NCBI GenBank assembly: GCA_946481275.1
Contig: CAMLMV010000010.1
Location: 1 to 64,000 of the forward strand
Source: an uncultured Massilia sp.
GTDB taxonomy: Bacteria > Pseudomonadota > Gammaproteobacteria > Burkholderiales > Burkholderiaceae
DNA: 64,000 bases
Direction of reading: 5' to 3'
Each line of letters opens with the position of its first letter. Within the stretch, counting starts at the first letter, position 1. This document shows, in pieces, positions 21,009-28,732 of the stretch. A model generated the notes under the pieces. It made no database searches, was not told the origin of the DNA, and saw only the letters and a program-made list of their open reading frames with translations. Position numbers and translations under genes: made by a program.

Positions 21009-21560
21009 TCAAAATAACTCGACATCACCACTCTCGAGGTGCCGCTGTTCGACAGACTTGCGCAGCATACTCCGCAGCTCCAGGGACTGGATCGCCAGCG
21101 CCATGCTGACCTTGCCCAGGCGCTCGACGATCTCGTCGCCGTCGCTCTCCGGCAGGATCTCGTCGCCATGCTCGGACAGCGTCGTCAGGAAATCGCGCAG
21201 CCCCGTCACGCGGCGCAGCGTGCGGTCCAGCAGCTGGCTCGTCATGTCCTGGAACTGCATGCTCGTCACGGCCGCGTTCACGTGGCCGGCGATCTCGCCC
21301 GACATGCCCGTCAGGCACGCACTCTCCTCGGCCGTCGGCGCCTGGCCCGCCAGCAGGCGGTTGATCGCTTCCTGGCGCGAGTCGACCACGTGGTGGATCG
21401 CCATGAAGCTGTTCGTCAGCTTCTCGACGGCTTCCTCAAGCAACAGCGTCGTCTGCACGAGGTCGGTCTCGACTTCGGACAGGTGGCGCCGGCCATGGTC
21501 GGATACACCCGACAGGAGGCGCTTGACGTGTGACCCGAGAATCTTTTTTCTTGTCGTCAT
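21009..21560 (-). CDS. CheZ-like chemotaxis protein with FQDMTSQ motif
   Basis: A 183-aa, largely helical soluble protein. The segment AAVTSMQFQDMTSQLLDRTL places D105 and Q109 with the same D-x3-Q spacing as the CheZ catalytic pair, which suggests CheY-P phosphatase activity although overall similarity to CheZ is low. The C-terminus ends SGDVELF, similar to the end of CheD. It lies 51 bp upstream of the second cheY and 24 bp downstream of motB, so it probably acts on one of the CheY proteins. Exact function unproven. Confidence 0.75.
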   Translation of the reverse strand: MTTRKKILGSHVKRLLSGVSDHGRRHLSEVETDLVQTTLLLEEAVEKLTNSFMAIHHVVDSRQEAINRLLAGQAPTAEESACLTGMSGEIAGHVNAAVTSMQFQDMTSQLLDRTLRRVTGLRDFLTTLSEHGDEILPESDGDEIVERLGKVSMALAIQSLELRSMLRKSVEQRHLESGDVELF

Positions 21561-21584
21561 AAAATCCTCCAGAACTCCCGCCCG

Positions 21585-22556
21585 TTATTTCTTCCCGGCC
21601 GGCGCTGCCGCCGGTTGTGCCAGACCGCCACCCGTCGCCTCAGCAACTGCTTTCACTGCAGCATCGGCACTTTCACCCGGCACGTCCAGCGGCGTACCGT
21701 CGTGCAGCACGGCATTCTCGGTCCGCTTGTTCATCACGAGAATACTGATGCGGCGGTTGATCGGGTTGAACGGATCCGCGCGGTCGAGGTGGACGGCCGA
21801 ACCGAGACCCACCACGCGCAGGATCTTGGCGTCGGACAGGCCGCCGTGCACCAGCTCGCGTCGCGAAGCGTTGGCGCGGTCGGCCGACAATTCCCAGTTC
21901 GTATACCCTTCGGCGGTCGAATACGGCGTGGAATCCGTGTGCCCCGACAGGCCGATGCGATTCGGCACGTCGTTCAACACGAGGCCCAGCACATCGAGGA
22001 TGTCGCGGGTGTACGGTTGCAACTGCGCACTCGCCGAAGCGAACATGGGGCGATTCTTTTCGTCGACGATCTGGATGCGCAGGCCTTCGCTCGTCACGTC
22101 GAGCAGCAGCTGGTTCTTGTACTTGCGCAGCAGCGGATTGGCGTCGATCGTCTGTTCGATGCGTTGCTTGAGCTGTTCCAGGCGCGCCGCCTCCTGCTTC
22201 TCGAGGGCTTCGCGCGCGGACTTCAGGTCCATCGATTTCTTGTTGGCTTCGATGTCGCCGTTCTTGACCTGGCCGTTGCGGCGCGTCAGGTCCTTCCCGC
22301 CGCCCTGCAGGATCGAATTGCTGTTGCCGGCGCCCGTGCCGCCCTGCATGGCGACCTTCAGCGGCGTCTTGAAGTACTGGGCGATGCCTTCCATGTCGCC
22401 CTTCGTCGTCGAACCGAGCAGCCACATGAGCAGGAAGAACGCCATCATCGCCGTCACGAAGTCGGCGTACGCGATCTTCCAGGCGCCGCCATGGTGTCCA
22501 TGGCCGCCCTTCTTGACGCGCTTGACGATGATCGGCCGCTGGCCTTCGTCAGCCAT
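21585..22556 (-). CDS. motB: Flagellar stator protein MotB
   Basis: With MotA forms the proton-driven stator. One N-terminal membrane helix, YADFVTAMMAFFLLMWLLG, carries the proton-accepting D32, at the same number as in E. coli. A plug/linker region follows, then an OmpA-like peptidoglycan-binding domain with LSGHTDSTPY and NRRISILV. I chose MADEGQRPII at 22556 (323 aa). An Ala/Pro/Lys-rich tail ends the protein. It starts 36 bp after motA. Confidence 0.95.
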   Translation of the reverse strand: MADEGQRPIIVKRVKKGGHGHHGGAWKIAYADFVTAMMAFFLLMWLLGSTTKGDMEGIAQYFKTPLKVAMQGGTGAGNSNSILQGGGKDLTRRNGQVKNGDIEANKKSMDLKSAREALEKQEAARLEQLKQRIEQTIDANPLLRKYKNQLLLDVTSEGLRIQIVDEKNRPMFASASAQLQPYTRDILDVLGLVLNDVPNRIGLSGHTDSTPYSTAEGYTNWELSADRANASRRELVHGGLSDAKILRVVGLGSAVHLDRADPFNPINRRISILVMNKRTENAVLHDGTPLDVPGESADAAVKAVAEATGGGLAQPAAAPAGKK

Positions 22557-22592
22557 GACGTACTCCCGCGCCGATGTGGAAATCAAACACCA

Positions 22593-23453
22593 TTACTTGC
22601 TCTTGGCCTTCTTGATGTGGTCCTCGAGTTCCGCGAACGTCGGACGCTCGGTCGAGTACAGTACCTTGCGGCCGAATTCGACGGCGAGCGCCGGCGCATA
22701 ACCGTTCAGGCTCGCCAGCAGCGTCACTTTCACGGTCTGGAACATCTTGGTCGATTCTTCCAGCTTCTGTTCGAGCAGGCTGGACAGCGGGCCGATGAAG
22801 CCGTAGGCCAGCAGGATGCCGAGGAACGTACCGACCAGCGCGTGCGCGATCAGGATGCCCAGCTCCGCCGGCGGCAGGCCCACGGATTCCATCGTGTGCA
22901 CGACGCCCATCACGGCCGCCACGATACCGAATGCCGGCAGGCCGTCACCCAGCTTCGCGATACATTGTGCCGGGACCGCACCCTCATGATGGTGGGTCTC
23001 GATCTCGTTGTCCATCAGGTTCTCGATCTGGAACGCGTCCATGTTGCCCGAAACCATCAGGCGCAGGTAATCGGTGATGAATTCGACAATGTGGTGATCC
23101 GCGAGGACCATCGGGTACTTCGAGAATACCGGGCTCTGCTCCGGGCTCTCGATGTCGCCTTCGATCGACATCAGGCCCTCCTTGCGCACCTTCGACAGCA
23201 CGTCGAACAGCAGCGACATGAGCTCCATGTACATCTCGCGCGTGTACCGGGATCCCTTGAACAGCGTGGGCAGCGCAGCCAGCGTCGCCTTGATCGCCTT
23301 CGGGTTGTTGCCGACGAAGAACGCACCGACGGCGGCGCCGCCGATCATGACGAGTTCGAGCGGCTGCCACAGCGCCGCCAGGTGACCGCCGTTCATCGCG
23401 AAGCCGCCGAACACGGCGGCGAGCACTACAACGTAACCAACAATGACAAACAC
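22593..23453 (-). CDS. motA: Flagellar stator protein MotA
   Basis: Proton-channel partner of MotB with four membrane segments. The start is the GTG at 23453, giving MFVIVGYVVV and 286 aa; it aligns with E. coli MotA and has GGGAG spaced before it, whereas the longer in-frame form from 23513 adds an unlikely leader. Charged cytoplasmic residues R90 and E98, which contact FliG in E. coli, are conserved at the same numbers. A 134 bp gap separates it from the methyltransferase upstream, and I see no clear promoter there. Confidence 0.95.
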   Translation of the reverse strand: MFVIVGYVVVLAAVFGGFAMNGGHLAALWQPLELVMIGGAAVGAFFVGNNPKAIKATLAALPTLFKGSRYTREMYMELMSLLFDVLSKVRKEGLMSIEGDIESPEQSPVFSKYPMVLADHHIVEFITDYLRLMVSGNMDAFQIENLMDNEIETHHHEGAVPAQCIAKLGDGLPAFGIVAAVMGVVHTMESVGLPPAELGILIAHALVGTFLGILLAYGFIGPLSSLLEQKLEESTKMFQTVKVTLLASLNGYAPALAVEFGRKVLYSTERPTFAELEDHIKKAKSK

Positions 23454-23587
23454 GGGACTCCCGATGCGTGATTCCGGGGCTGGCCCGGTTTGGATCCAAG
23501 TTGATGAATCCAAAGAGAAATATTTACGTAGGGAACTAGATTAGCTTGAGAATGGCCTACGAGCAAGTAAAAGTGCCCCGACGACCG

Positions 23588-24361
23588 TCAAAATTGCCAA
23601 AGAAAGAGAATTTTCTTACTGTTAGTCGTCACAATGCGACGGTCGGGCATTCTCCCGGGAATGTCGAATTCGTAACTTAACAGGATGCTACCGGGCCGCA
23701 TTTCACTCTCCGCCTTGCGCCACAATCCCGCCATCGCGGCCGGCGACAGATAGGCGAACACGACGTCGTAGTGACCAAAATTCACGGTTTCGTAGTCGGC
23801 GCGCAGGAAACGCGCGCGGCTGCCGGACAGTTTGCCGCGCAGGCGGCTGACGAACCATGGCAGCGGCGCCAGCTCGATGCCGTCCACCTGGGAGTCCGGA
23901 CGGCGTTGCGCCAGGTCGAGCACGAGGCCGCCCAGGCCGCTGCCCACGTCGGCGACGGCGAGCGGACGGTCCGCGGGCAGCACGCCCGCGACGGCATCCC
24001 ACGCGGCCCGCCCGGACGGGTAGTACGGCACCTGGGTGCGGAACGTCGACCAATATATTAGAAGGAACAGCACGAACAGCACGAGAAACAGGCCCGGCGG
24101 CAGATCGAAGCCGCGCGCCAGCAGCACGCCGGACGGGAACGCGAGTTCGATCGCGCGCCACCACACGGCGAGCCCCAGGCGCCAGGCCAGCAGCGCGGCC
24201 CAGCCGCCCTGGATGAGGGCGACGCTCTCCCACGACATGGGCACGCCCACGCGGGCGAGCAGCCAGACGGCGATCAAGGTCAGGGGAAAGGCGCCGGCCT
24301 GGGCCAGCAGCGCGCGGACGGACGGCGCCGCGATTGCGCGGCGCGAGACAGGCTGGATCAT
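23588..24361 (-). CDS. Membrane-anchored class I SAM-dependent methyltransferase
   Basis: A 257-aa protein with about three hydrophobic segments in the N-terminal half (near 22-40, 46-68 and 90-104), then a Rossmann methyltransferase fold with the SAM-binding motif VADVGSGLGG near 136-145 and acidic EL at the end of the next strand. I chose MIQPVSRR at 24361; the longer frame overlaps flhC. The substrate is unknown. It lies between flhC and motA, 20 bp after the flhC stop, so it is probably transcribed with the flagellar master regulator, an unusual neighbour. Confidence 0.8.
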   Translation of the reverse strand: MIQPVSRRAIAAPSVRALLAQAGAFPLTLIAVWLLARVGVPMSWESVALIQGGWAALLAWRLGLAVWWRAIELAFPSGVLLARGFDLPPGLFLVLFVLFLLIYWSTFRTQVPYYPSGRAAWDAVAGVLPADRPLAVADVGSGLGGLVLDLAQRRPDSQVDGIELAPLPWFVSRLRGKLSGSRARFLRADYETVNFGHYDVVFAYLSPAAMAGLWRKAESEMRPGSILLSYEFDIPGRMPDRRIVTTNSKKILFLWQF

Positions 24362-24381
24362 GGCCCTGGAGGGGAAACCGC

Positions 24382-24927
24382 TCAGGCAGCGGCGAGTGCG
24401 GCGTCCTTGGCCTTGCGGGTCTTGCCGGCGCGCGAAGGCATGTGGCACAGGCCGCACTGGTAATCGTTGTTCAGGTCGAGGGCGTTGACGACATACTTGC
24501 CCTGGCATTTGGAGCACGGAGCCAGCTGGAGCATATTGCCCTGGAAGAAGCGCACGAGGGTCCAGGCGCGGGTCAGCGACAGCAGCGGCTCTTCGCCCGC
24601 GGCCGGCGGCATCTGTTCCAGGTACAGCTTATAGGCCTTCATCACGGCCTCGATGCCCGTGGCACCGGCGTACTCGACCAGGAATTTATAGATATTGATG
24701 TACAGCGAAGCGTGGATGTTCGGTTGCCACGTCAGGAACCAGTCGGTCGAGAACGGCAGCATGCCCTTCGGCGGCGACACGCCCTTCAGTTCCTTGTACA
24801 GCTTGATCAGGCGCTCGCGCGACAGGGAAACTTCGCTTTCCAGCAACTGGAGGCGGGCACCGAGCTGGATCAGTTCGATGGCCAGCTGGATTTCCTGGGC
24901 TTCCGAGACGACGCTTTTCTTGGTCAT
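24382..24927 (-). CDS. flhC: Flagellar transcriptional activator FlhC
   Basis: With FlhD forms the FlhD4C2 complex that switches on class II flagellar promoters. The zinc cysteines C138, C141, C158 and C161 match E. coli C137, C140, C157 and C160. Start MTKKSVVSEA at 24927 (181 aa); the longer frame begins inside the repeat region. The C-terminus is Lys/Ala rich. It is separated from flhD by an unusually long 169 bp gap holding repeats. Confidence 0.97.
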   Translation of the reverse strand: MTKKSVVSEAQEIQLAIELIQLGARLQLLESEVSLSRERLIKLYKELKGVSPPKGMLPFSTDWFLTWQPNIHASLYINIYKFLVEYAGATGIEAVMKAYKLYLEQMPPAAGEEPLLSLTRAWTLVRFFQGNMLQLAPCSKCQGKYVVNALDLNNDYQCGLCHMPSRAGKTRKAKDAALAAA

Positions 24928-24985
24928 GCTGTTCTCCGTGACTTGCTTGACTTCGGTTCTGGTGCTGGGCTGCTGGCTAAAATTC

Positions 24986-25025
24986 GGGGTCAGAGCACAA
25001 AAAAGCAACTTCGCGCTCTGACCCC
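24986..25025. repeat. REP-like inverted repeat between flhC and flhD
   Basis: GGGGTCAGAGC at 24986-24996 and GCTCTGACCCC at 25015-25025 are perfect 11-nt arms around an 18-nt AT-richer loop. GGGGTCAGAGC elements of this kind are widespread repeats in Oxalobacteraceae, from recollection. In the flhD-flhC transcript it would form a strong hairpin. Confidence 0.75.
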
Positions 25026-25086
25026 CGGCTTCGTTCTCTGCCGGGGGTGTGCGACCTTCGGCTTCGTTCTCTGCCGGGGGCGTGCG
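25026..25086. repeat. Tandem 28-bp direct repeat (period 33 bp)
   Basis: Two copies, at 25026-25053 and 25059-25086, are identical except for one T/C difference. Both contain CGGCTTCGTTCTCTGCCGGG. The pair directly adjoins the REP-like inverted repeat and ends 10 bp before the flhD stop codon. Confidence 0.8.
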
Positions 25087-25096
25087 GTGTTCGGTG

Positions 25097-25420
25097 TTAG
25101 GCGATTTCTTCGGCCGGCTGGCCAGCCATCAGGATGGCGGCGTGCGACTGGGCCAGGGCGCGGTCCTTGCTGTGGCTCGTCAGCATGCCGAGGATCGCGG
25201 CGTCGTCGAAGCGGAAGCGGGCCAGCATCATGTTGCCGCCGGCGAGTTTCAGGATCTGGCCGTTGCTCATGCCTTCGATCAGGTCGGCGATGTCGGCCGA
25301 GATGCCGAGACGGAAAATTGCGGTGACCTTGTCTGCGCGAATCATCTGCTGTGCCAGCATCAGGTAGCTCAGGTTCGCATCACGAATTTCAGCCATCATA
25401 TCGTTCGCAGTCATTTCCAT
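25097..25420 (-). CDS. flhD: Flagellar transcriptional regulator FlhD
   Basis: Partner of FlhC in the flagellar master regulator. The 107-aa all-helical protein contains AEIRDANLSYLMLAQQMIRADK and ASAIFRLG-like AIFRLGISADIADLI, typical of betaproteobacterial FlhD. ATG start at 25420 with GGAGAGA just upstream. A leader of about 245 nt or more separates it from the nearest of four sigma-28-type promoters, so expression may be under feedback from FliA. Confidence 0.96.
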   Translation of the reverse strand: MEMTANDMMAEIRDANLSYLMLAQQMIRADKVTAIFRLGISADIADLIEGMSNGQILKLAGGNMMLARFRFDDAAILGMLTSHSKDRALAQSHAAILMAGQPAEEIA

Positions 25421-25551
25421 CTCTCCGTTTGATCTATCTGTGAGGCGTTGTGTGTTGCCGGTGAGATAGATTCTGACTGTGAGGAAACTTTTGGAGAATA
25501 GGAGGGCGTCTGTATTTTTCGTCCGGCAAAGACGAAGGCGATCCGTAGGAG

Positions 25552-25566
25552 TTTGTCTGACAAACC
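25552..25566. promoter_or_regulatory. 15-bp palindrome in the flhD leader
   Basis: GTTTGTCTGACAAAC is a perfect palindrome around one central base, with T-T-G-T-NNN-A-C-A-A spacing like FadR-type GntR operators. It lies 132 bp upstream of the flhD start. The cognate regulator is unknown. Confidence 0.5.
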
Positions 25567-25672
25567 CTGCCGAATCGTGGTGGCTCCCCTATGAAAAGGG
25601 GCCGGAAGAATGATGTGCAACCGGGGCGGTTTTCTGCCCTTGGACGTCGCCAACAACGTATTGCTGTGTTGG

Positions 25673-25699
25673 TTTACGTCAACAGTTTCGGGAACTTTA
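25673..25699 (-). promoter_or_regulatory. Degenerate sigma-28 promoter, copy 4 (nearest flhD)
   Basis: Minus strand: -35 TAAAGTTC, 11-nt spacer, -10 GACGTAAA. The -35 and the spacing fit FliA; the -10 matches only 5 of 8 consensus bases (GCCGATAA), so this copy may be inactive. Confidence 0.5.
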
Positions 25700-25748
25700 G
25701 GGTTCCTCAAAAAAAATTTTTTGTCCCTCAAGCAACCCTGCTGACTCG

Positions 25749-25775
25749 TTATCGGACCGTTTTTGCCGAACTTTA
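25749..25775 (-). promoter_or_regulatory. Sigma-28 (FliA) promoter, copy 3
   Basis: Minus strand: -35 TAAAGTTC, 11-nt spacer, -10 TCCGATAA. Each box is one base off the FliA consensus TAAAGTTT-N11-GCCGATAA. An AT tract lies just upstream of the -35. It points at flhD. Confidence 0.82.
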
Positions 25776-25823
25776 GGGTTTCGACAAACTTTTTTTTGAT
25801 CCAATCCTGGTCATCTGAGACGG

Positions 25824-25850
25824 TTATCGGCAGCCTTTGGAGAAACTTTA
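25824..25850 (-). promoter_or_regulatory. Sigma-28 (FliA) promoter, copy 2 (perfect consensus)
   Basis: Minus strand: -35 TAAAGTTT, 11-nt spacer, -10 GCCGATAA, an exact match to the enterobacterial FliA consensus in both boxes and spacing. AAAAAATTTTTT lies just upstream of the -35. It points at flhD, about 400 bp away. Confidence 0.9.
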
Positions 25851-25901
25851 GGGTTTTCGCAAAAAATTTTTTCGAGACCCTTTCCCGGGTATCTGGATGG
25901 G

Positions 25902-25928
25902 TTATCGGACGGGTTCCGAAGAACTTTA
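25902..25928 (-). promoter_or_regulatory. Sigma-28 (FliA) promoter, copy 1 (farthest from flhD)
   Basis: Minus strand: -35 TAAAGTTC, 11-nt spacer, -10 TCCGATAA. Two A/T tracts lie upstream of the -35. It is 78 bp from copy 2 and about 70 bp from the divergent kynU start. Confidence 0.82.
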
Positions 25929-25999
25929 GGGTTCCGATGAAAAATTTTTGAAAATTTTTTCCCGCACCGGCTTGATGCAAAATTGGCTACACTTCCGGC

Positions 26000-27274
26000 A
26001 TGAACCCACCTGCCTATGACATCGCCGCCGTCACCACGCGCGCGGCCTGCCTCGCGCTCGATGCCGCCGACCCCGTGGCCCCGCTGCGCGACCGATTCGA
26101 CCTGCCCGAGGGCGTCATCTACCTGGACGGCAATTCGCTGGGCGCCCGCCCGCGCGCCGCGCTCGAGCGCGCGCGCGACGTCGTCGCCCAGGAATGGGGC
26201 CAGGGCCTGATCCGCAGCTGGAACACGGCCGGCTGGTTCGCCCTGCCCGGCCGTTTGGGCGACCGTCTCGCGCCCCTGATCGGCGCCGGGGCCGGCGAAG
26301 TGGTCGTCACGGACACGACGTCGCTGAACCTGTTCAAGGCGCTGGCCGCCGCGCTGGCGATCCAGGCCGACCGCGACCCGGCGCGCAAGGTCCTCGTCAC
26401 GGAACGCAGCAACTTCCCCACCGATATTTACATGGCCGACGGCCTCGCGCGCTGGCTGGACCGCGGCTACCGCATCCACCTCGTCGACACGCCCGGGGAA
26501 CTGGACGCGGCCGTCGACGCGGATTGCGCCGTGCTGATGCTCACGCACGTGAACTATCGCACGGGGCGCATGCACGACATGGCCGCCCTGACCCGCCACG
26601 CGCACGCCCGCGGCGCGCTGGTGCTGTGGGACCTCGCCCATTCGGCCGGCGCCGTGCCGGTGGACCTGAACGAGGCGGACGCCGACTTCGCCGTGGGCTG
26701 CACGTATAAATACCTGAACGGCGGCCCGGGCGCCCCCGCGTTCATCTGGGTGCCGCGGCGCCACCAGGCCGCGTTCCGCCATCCGCTCACGGGCTGGTGG
26801 AGCCATGCCGCGCCGTTCGCGATGTCGCACGGGTTCGAGGCCGCCGACGGCATCGGGCGCGCGCTGTGCGGCACGCAGCCGGTCGTGTCGCTCACGCTCG
26901 TCGAGTGCGGGCTGGAGATCTTCGAGGCCACGAACATGGCCGCCCTGCGCGCCAAGTCGCTCGCGCTGACGGATTTGTTCGTCGCACTGGTGGAAAGCCG
27001 CTGCGCCGCGCATCCGCTGGGCCTCGTCACGCCGCGCGGGCACGCCGCGCGCGGGAGCCAGGTGAGCTTCACGCATCCGCACGGGTACGCGGTGATGCAG
27101 GCGCTGATCGCGCGCGGCGTCATCGGCGACTACCGCGAGCCGGAGATCATGCGCTTCGGCTTCACGCCGCTGTACACCGGCTTCGCGGACGTCTGGGATG
27201 CCGTCGAGATCCTGCGCGACATCCTCGACCGCGCAGACTACGACACCCGCGCCGAACGCGGCGCCGTAACGTGA
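26000..27274 (+). CDS. kynU: Kynureninase
   Basis: PLP enzyme that cleaves kynurenine to anthranilate and alanine in tryptophan degradation. The 424-aa protein has the family N-terminus [25 protein letters not shown] and the PLP-lysine segment [18 protein letters not shown] at 26000. kynA starts 9 bp after the stop, so they form an operon. The third gene of the usual set, kynB (formamidase), is not next to them. Confidence 0.96.
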   Translation: MNPPAYDIAAVTTRAACLALDAADPVAPLRDRFDLPEGVIYLDGNSLGARPRAALERARDVVAQEWGQGLIRSWNTAGWFALPGRLGDRLAPLIGAGAGEVVVTDTTSLNLFKALAAALAIQADRDPARKVLVTERSNFPTDIYMADGLARWLDRGYRIHLVDTPGELDAAVDADCAVLMLTHVNYRTGRMHDMAALTRHAHARGALVLWDLAHSAGAVPVDLNEADADFAVGCTYKYLNGGPGAPAFIWVPRRHQAAFRHPLTGWWSHAAPFAMSHGFEAADGIGRALCGTQPVVSLTLVECGLEIFEATNMAALRAKSLALTDLFVALVESRCAAHPLGLVTPRGHAARGSQVSFTHPHGYAVMQALIARGVIGDYREPEIMRFGFTPLYTGFADVWDAVEILRDILDRADYDTRAERGAVT

Positions 27275-27283
27275 GGAGGCAGC

Positions 27284-28123
27284 GTGGACACCGATAACAA
27301 AGATCCGGAGTGGCACGGCGCGCAGATGGATTTCAGCCGCGGCATGAGCTATGGCGATTATCTCGGCCTGGACCAGATCCTGTCGGCCCAGCATCCGCTG
27401 TCGCCGAACCACAACGAGATGCTGTTCATCGTCCAGCACCAGACGAGCGAGCTGTGGATCAAGCTGATGCTGCACGAACTGCAGGCCGTGCGCGCCCACA
27501 TCCGCGCCGACGACCTGCCGCCCGCTTTCAAGATGCTGGCGCGGGTGGCGCGCATCATGGACCAGCTGGTGCACGCATGGGACGTGCTGGCCACGATGAC
27601 GCCGCCCGAATACAGCGCGATCCGCCCTTACCTGGCGTCGTCCTCGGGCTTCCAGTCGTTCCAGTACCGCGAACTGGAATTCATCCTCGGAAACAAGAAC
27701 GCCGCCATGCTGGCCGTGCACAAGACGTCGCCCGGGCACCACGCGCTGCTCGAACGCGAACTGCACGCGCCGTCGATCTACGACGAAGCCGTGCGGCTGC
27801 TGGCCCGCTCCGGTCTCGCCATCGCGCCAGGCCGGCTGGACGCCGACCCGACGCAGCCGACCGTCCACGACGACACCGTGATGGCCGCGTGGCTCGAGGT
27901 CTACCGCGACCCGGAGCACCACTGGGCCCTGTACGAACTGGCCGAAAAGCTGGTCGACCTGGAGACGGCCTTCCGCTTCTGGCGCTTCCGCCACGTCTCG
28001 ACGGTGGAGCGCATCATCGGCTTCAAGACCGGCACGGGCGGCACGGCGGGCGTAAGCTATCTGCGCAAGATGCTGGACGTCGTGCTGTTTCCTGAGCTGT
28101 TCGCGCTGCGCACGGCGCTGTAG
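27284..28123 (+). CDS. kynA: Tryptophan 2,3-dioxygenase
   Basis: Heme enzyme that opens the tryptophan ring to N-formylkynurenine, the first step of the kynurenine route. Signatures: [30 protein letters not shown], and C-terminal [20 protein letters not shown] with the proximal heme His. 279 aa is normal. The start is GTG at 27284, 4 nt after a GAGGAGG ribosome site that overlaps the kynU stop. Confidence 0.97.
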   Translation: MDTDNKDPEWHGAQMDFSRGMSYGDYLGLDQILSAQHPLSPNHNEMLFIVQHQTSELWIKLMLHELQAVRAHIRADDLPPAFKMLARVARIMDQLVHAWDVLATMTPPEYSAIRPYLASSSGFQSFQYRELEFILGNKNAAMLAVHKTSPGHHALLERELHAPSIYDEAVRLLARSGLAIAPGRLDADPTQPTVHDDTVMAAWLEVYRDPEHHWALYELAEKLVDLETAFRFWRFRHVSTVERIIGFKTGTGGTAGVSYLRKMLDVVLFPELFALRTAL

Positions 28124-28170
28124 CGTCCGCGCCATCGTACAATCCCCGGCATGAGCACACTGGAGCGAAC

Positions 28171-28716
28171 ATGAAATGCGACATCCTGACCCTGGCCGGC
28201 CTGTGGAACTCGGGCCCGCAACACTGGCAGACCCATTGGGAACGTAAATACCCGGCCTGGACGCGGGTGCCGCATCGCGACTGGAACAATCCCGATCGCG
28301 ACGAGTGGGTGGCCGAACTGGATGCCGCCATCGCCGACTGCGAGGGCCGGCCGATCCTCGTCGCGCACAGCCTCGCGTGCATGCTGGTGGCGCAGTGGGC
28401 GCAGTCCGGGTCGACGCTGAAGATCGCCGGCGCCTTCCTCGTCGCGCCGAGCGACGTCGAGGCGGCCTCCTACCCCCTCGACGCCAACGGCTTCAAGCCG
28501 ATCCCGCTGGCAAAGCTGCCGTTCCCGTCGATCGTCGTCGCCAGCAGCAACGACGAGTACGTGTCGCCGGACCGCGCGCGCATGTTCGCCAACGCGTGGG
28601 GGAGCAAGCTGGTGGAGATCGGGCCGGCGGGCCACATCAACGGCGGCAGCGGCTACGGCCCGTGGCCGGAAGGCGAAGCGCTGCTCGACGAATTCTGCCG
28701 CGACCTGAACCCATGA
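28171..28716 (+). CDS. RBBP9/YdeN-family alpha/beta hydrolase
   Basis: A 181-aa single-domain serine hydrolase of the RBBP9/YdeN type. Catalytic residues seen: nucleophile Ser in VAHSLAC (about 70), Asp in ASSNDEYV and His in GPAGHINGGSGYG, the family C-terminal signature. The substrate is unknown. It lies 47 bp after kynA on the same strand; a role in removing formyl groups from formylkynurenine is conceivable, since kynB is absent here, but the family gives no precedent for that. Confidence 0.85.
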   Translation: MKCDILTLAGLWNSGPQHWQTHWERKYPAWTRVPHRDWNNPDRDEWVAELDAAIADCEGRPILVAHSLACMLVAQWAQSGSTLKIAGAFLVAPSDVEAASYPLDANGFKPIPLAKLPFPSIVVASSNDEYVSPDRARMFANAWGSKLVEIGPAGHINGGSGYGPWPEGEALLDEFCRDLNP

Positions 28717-28732
28717 ACGCCCGGACGGCGCG

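Larger units (their letters stand above)
25421..25999 (-). other. Gene-free flhD/kynU intergenic region (579 bp)
   Basis: This is the only stretch above 300 bp without a gene. From the flhD side it holds a leader of about 250 bp with a 15-bp palindrome, then an AT-rich array (25673-25950) with four copies of a unit of 75-78 bp. Each copy contains AACTTTAGGGTT, an A/T tract such as AAAAAATTTTTT, and a sigma-28-type promoter on the minus strand. The kynU promoter must lie at the right edge, but I could not identify a convincing one. Confidence 0.85.

Noticed and set aside
23510..23580. Possible sigma-70 promoter for motA (TTGCTC-N17-TAATCT on the minus strand)
   Set aside because: Only three of six bases match in each box, so it is not distinguishable from chance.
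25411..25980. An open minus-strand frame of 189 codons that translates to repeated KKFF...TLKF...PIT units
   Set aside because: The repeats are the promoter array read as protein. The first spacing (76 bp) breaks the frame, and the conserved positions match FliA boxes rather than codons. I treat it as non-coding.
28151..28174. Seven-codon ORF (MSTLERT) overlapping the start of the hydrolase gene
   Set aside because: No ribosome site of its own is clear, and CTGGAG within it simply serves the hydrolase start. Probably chance.
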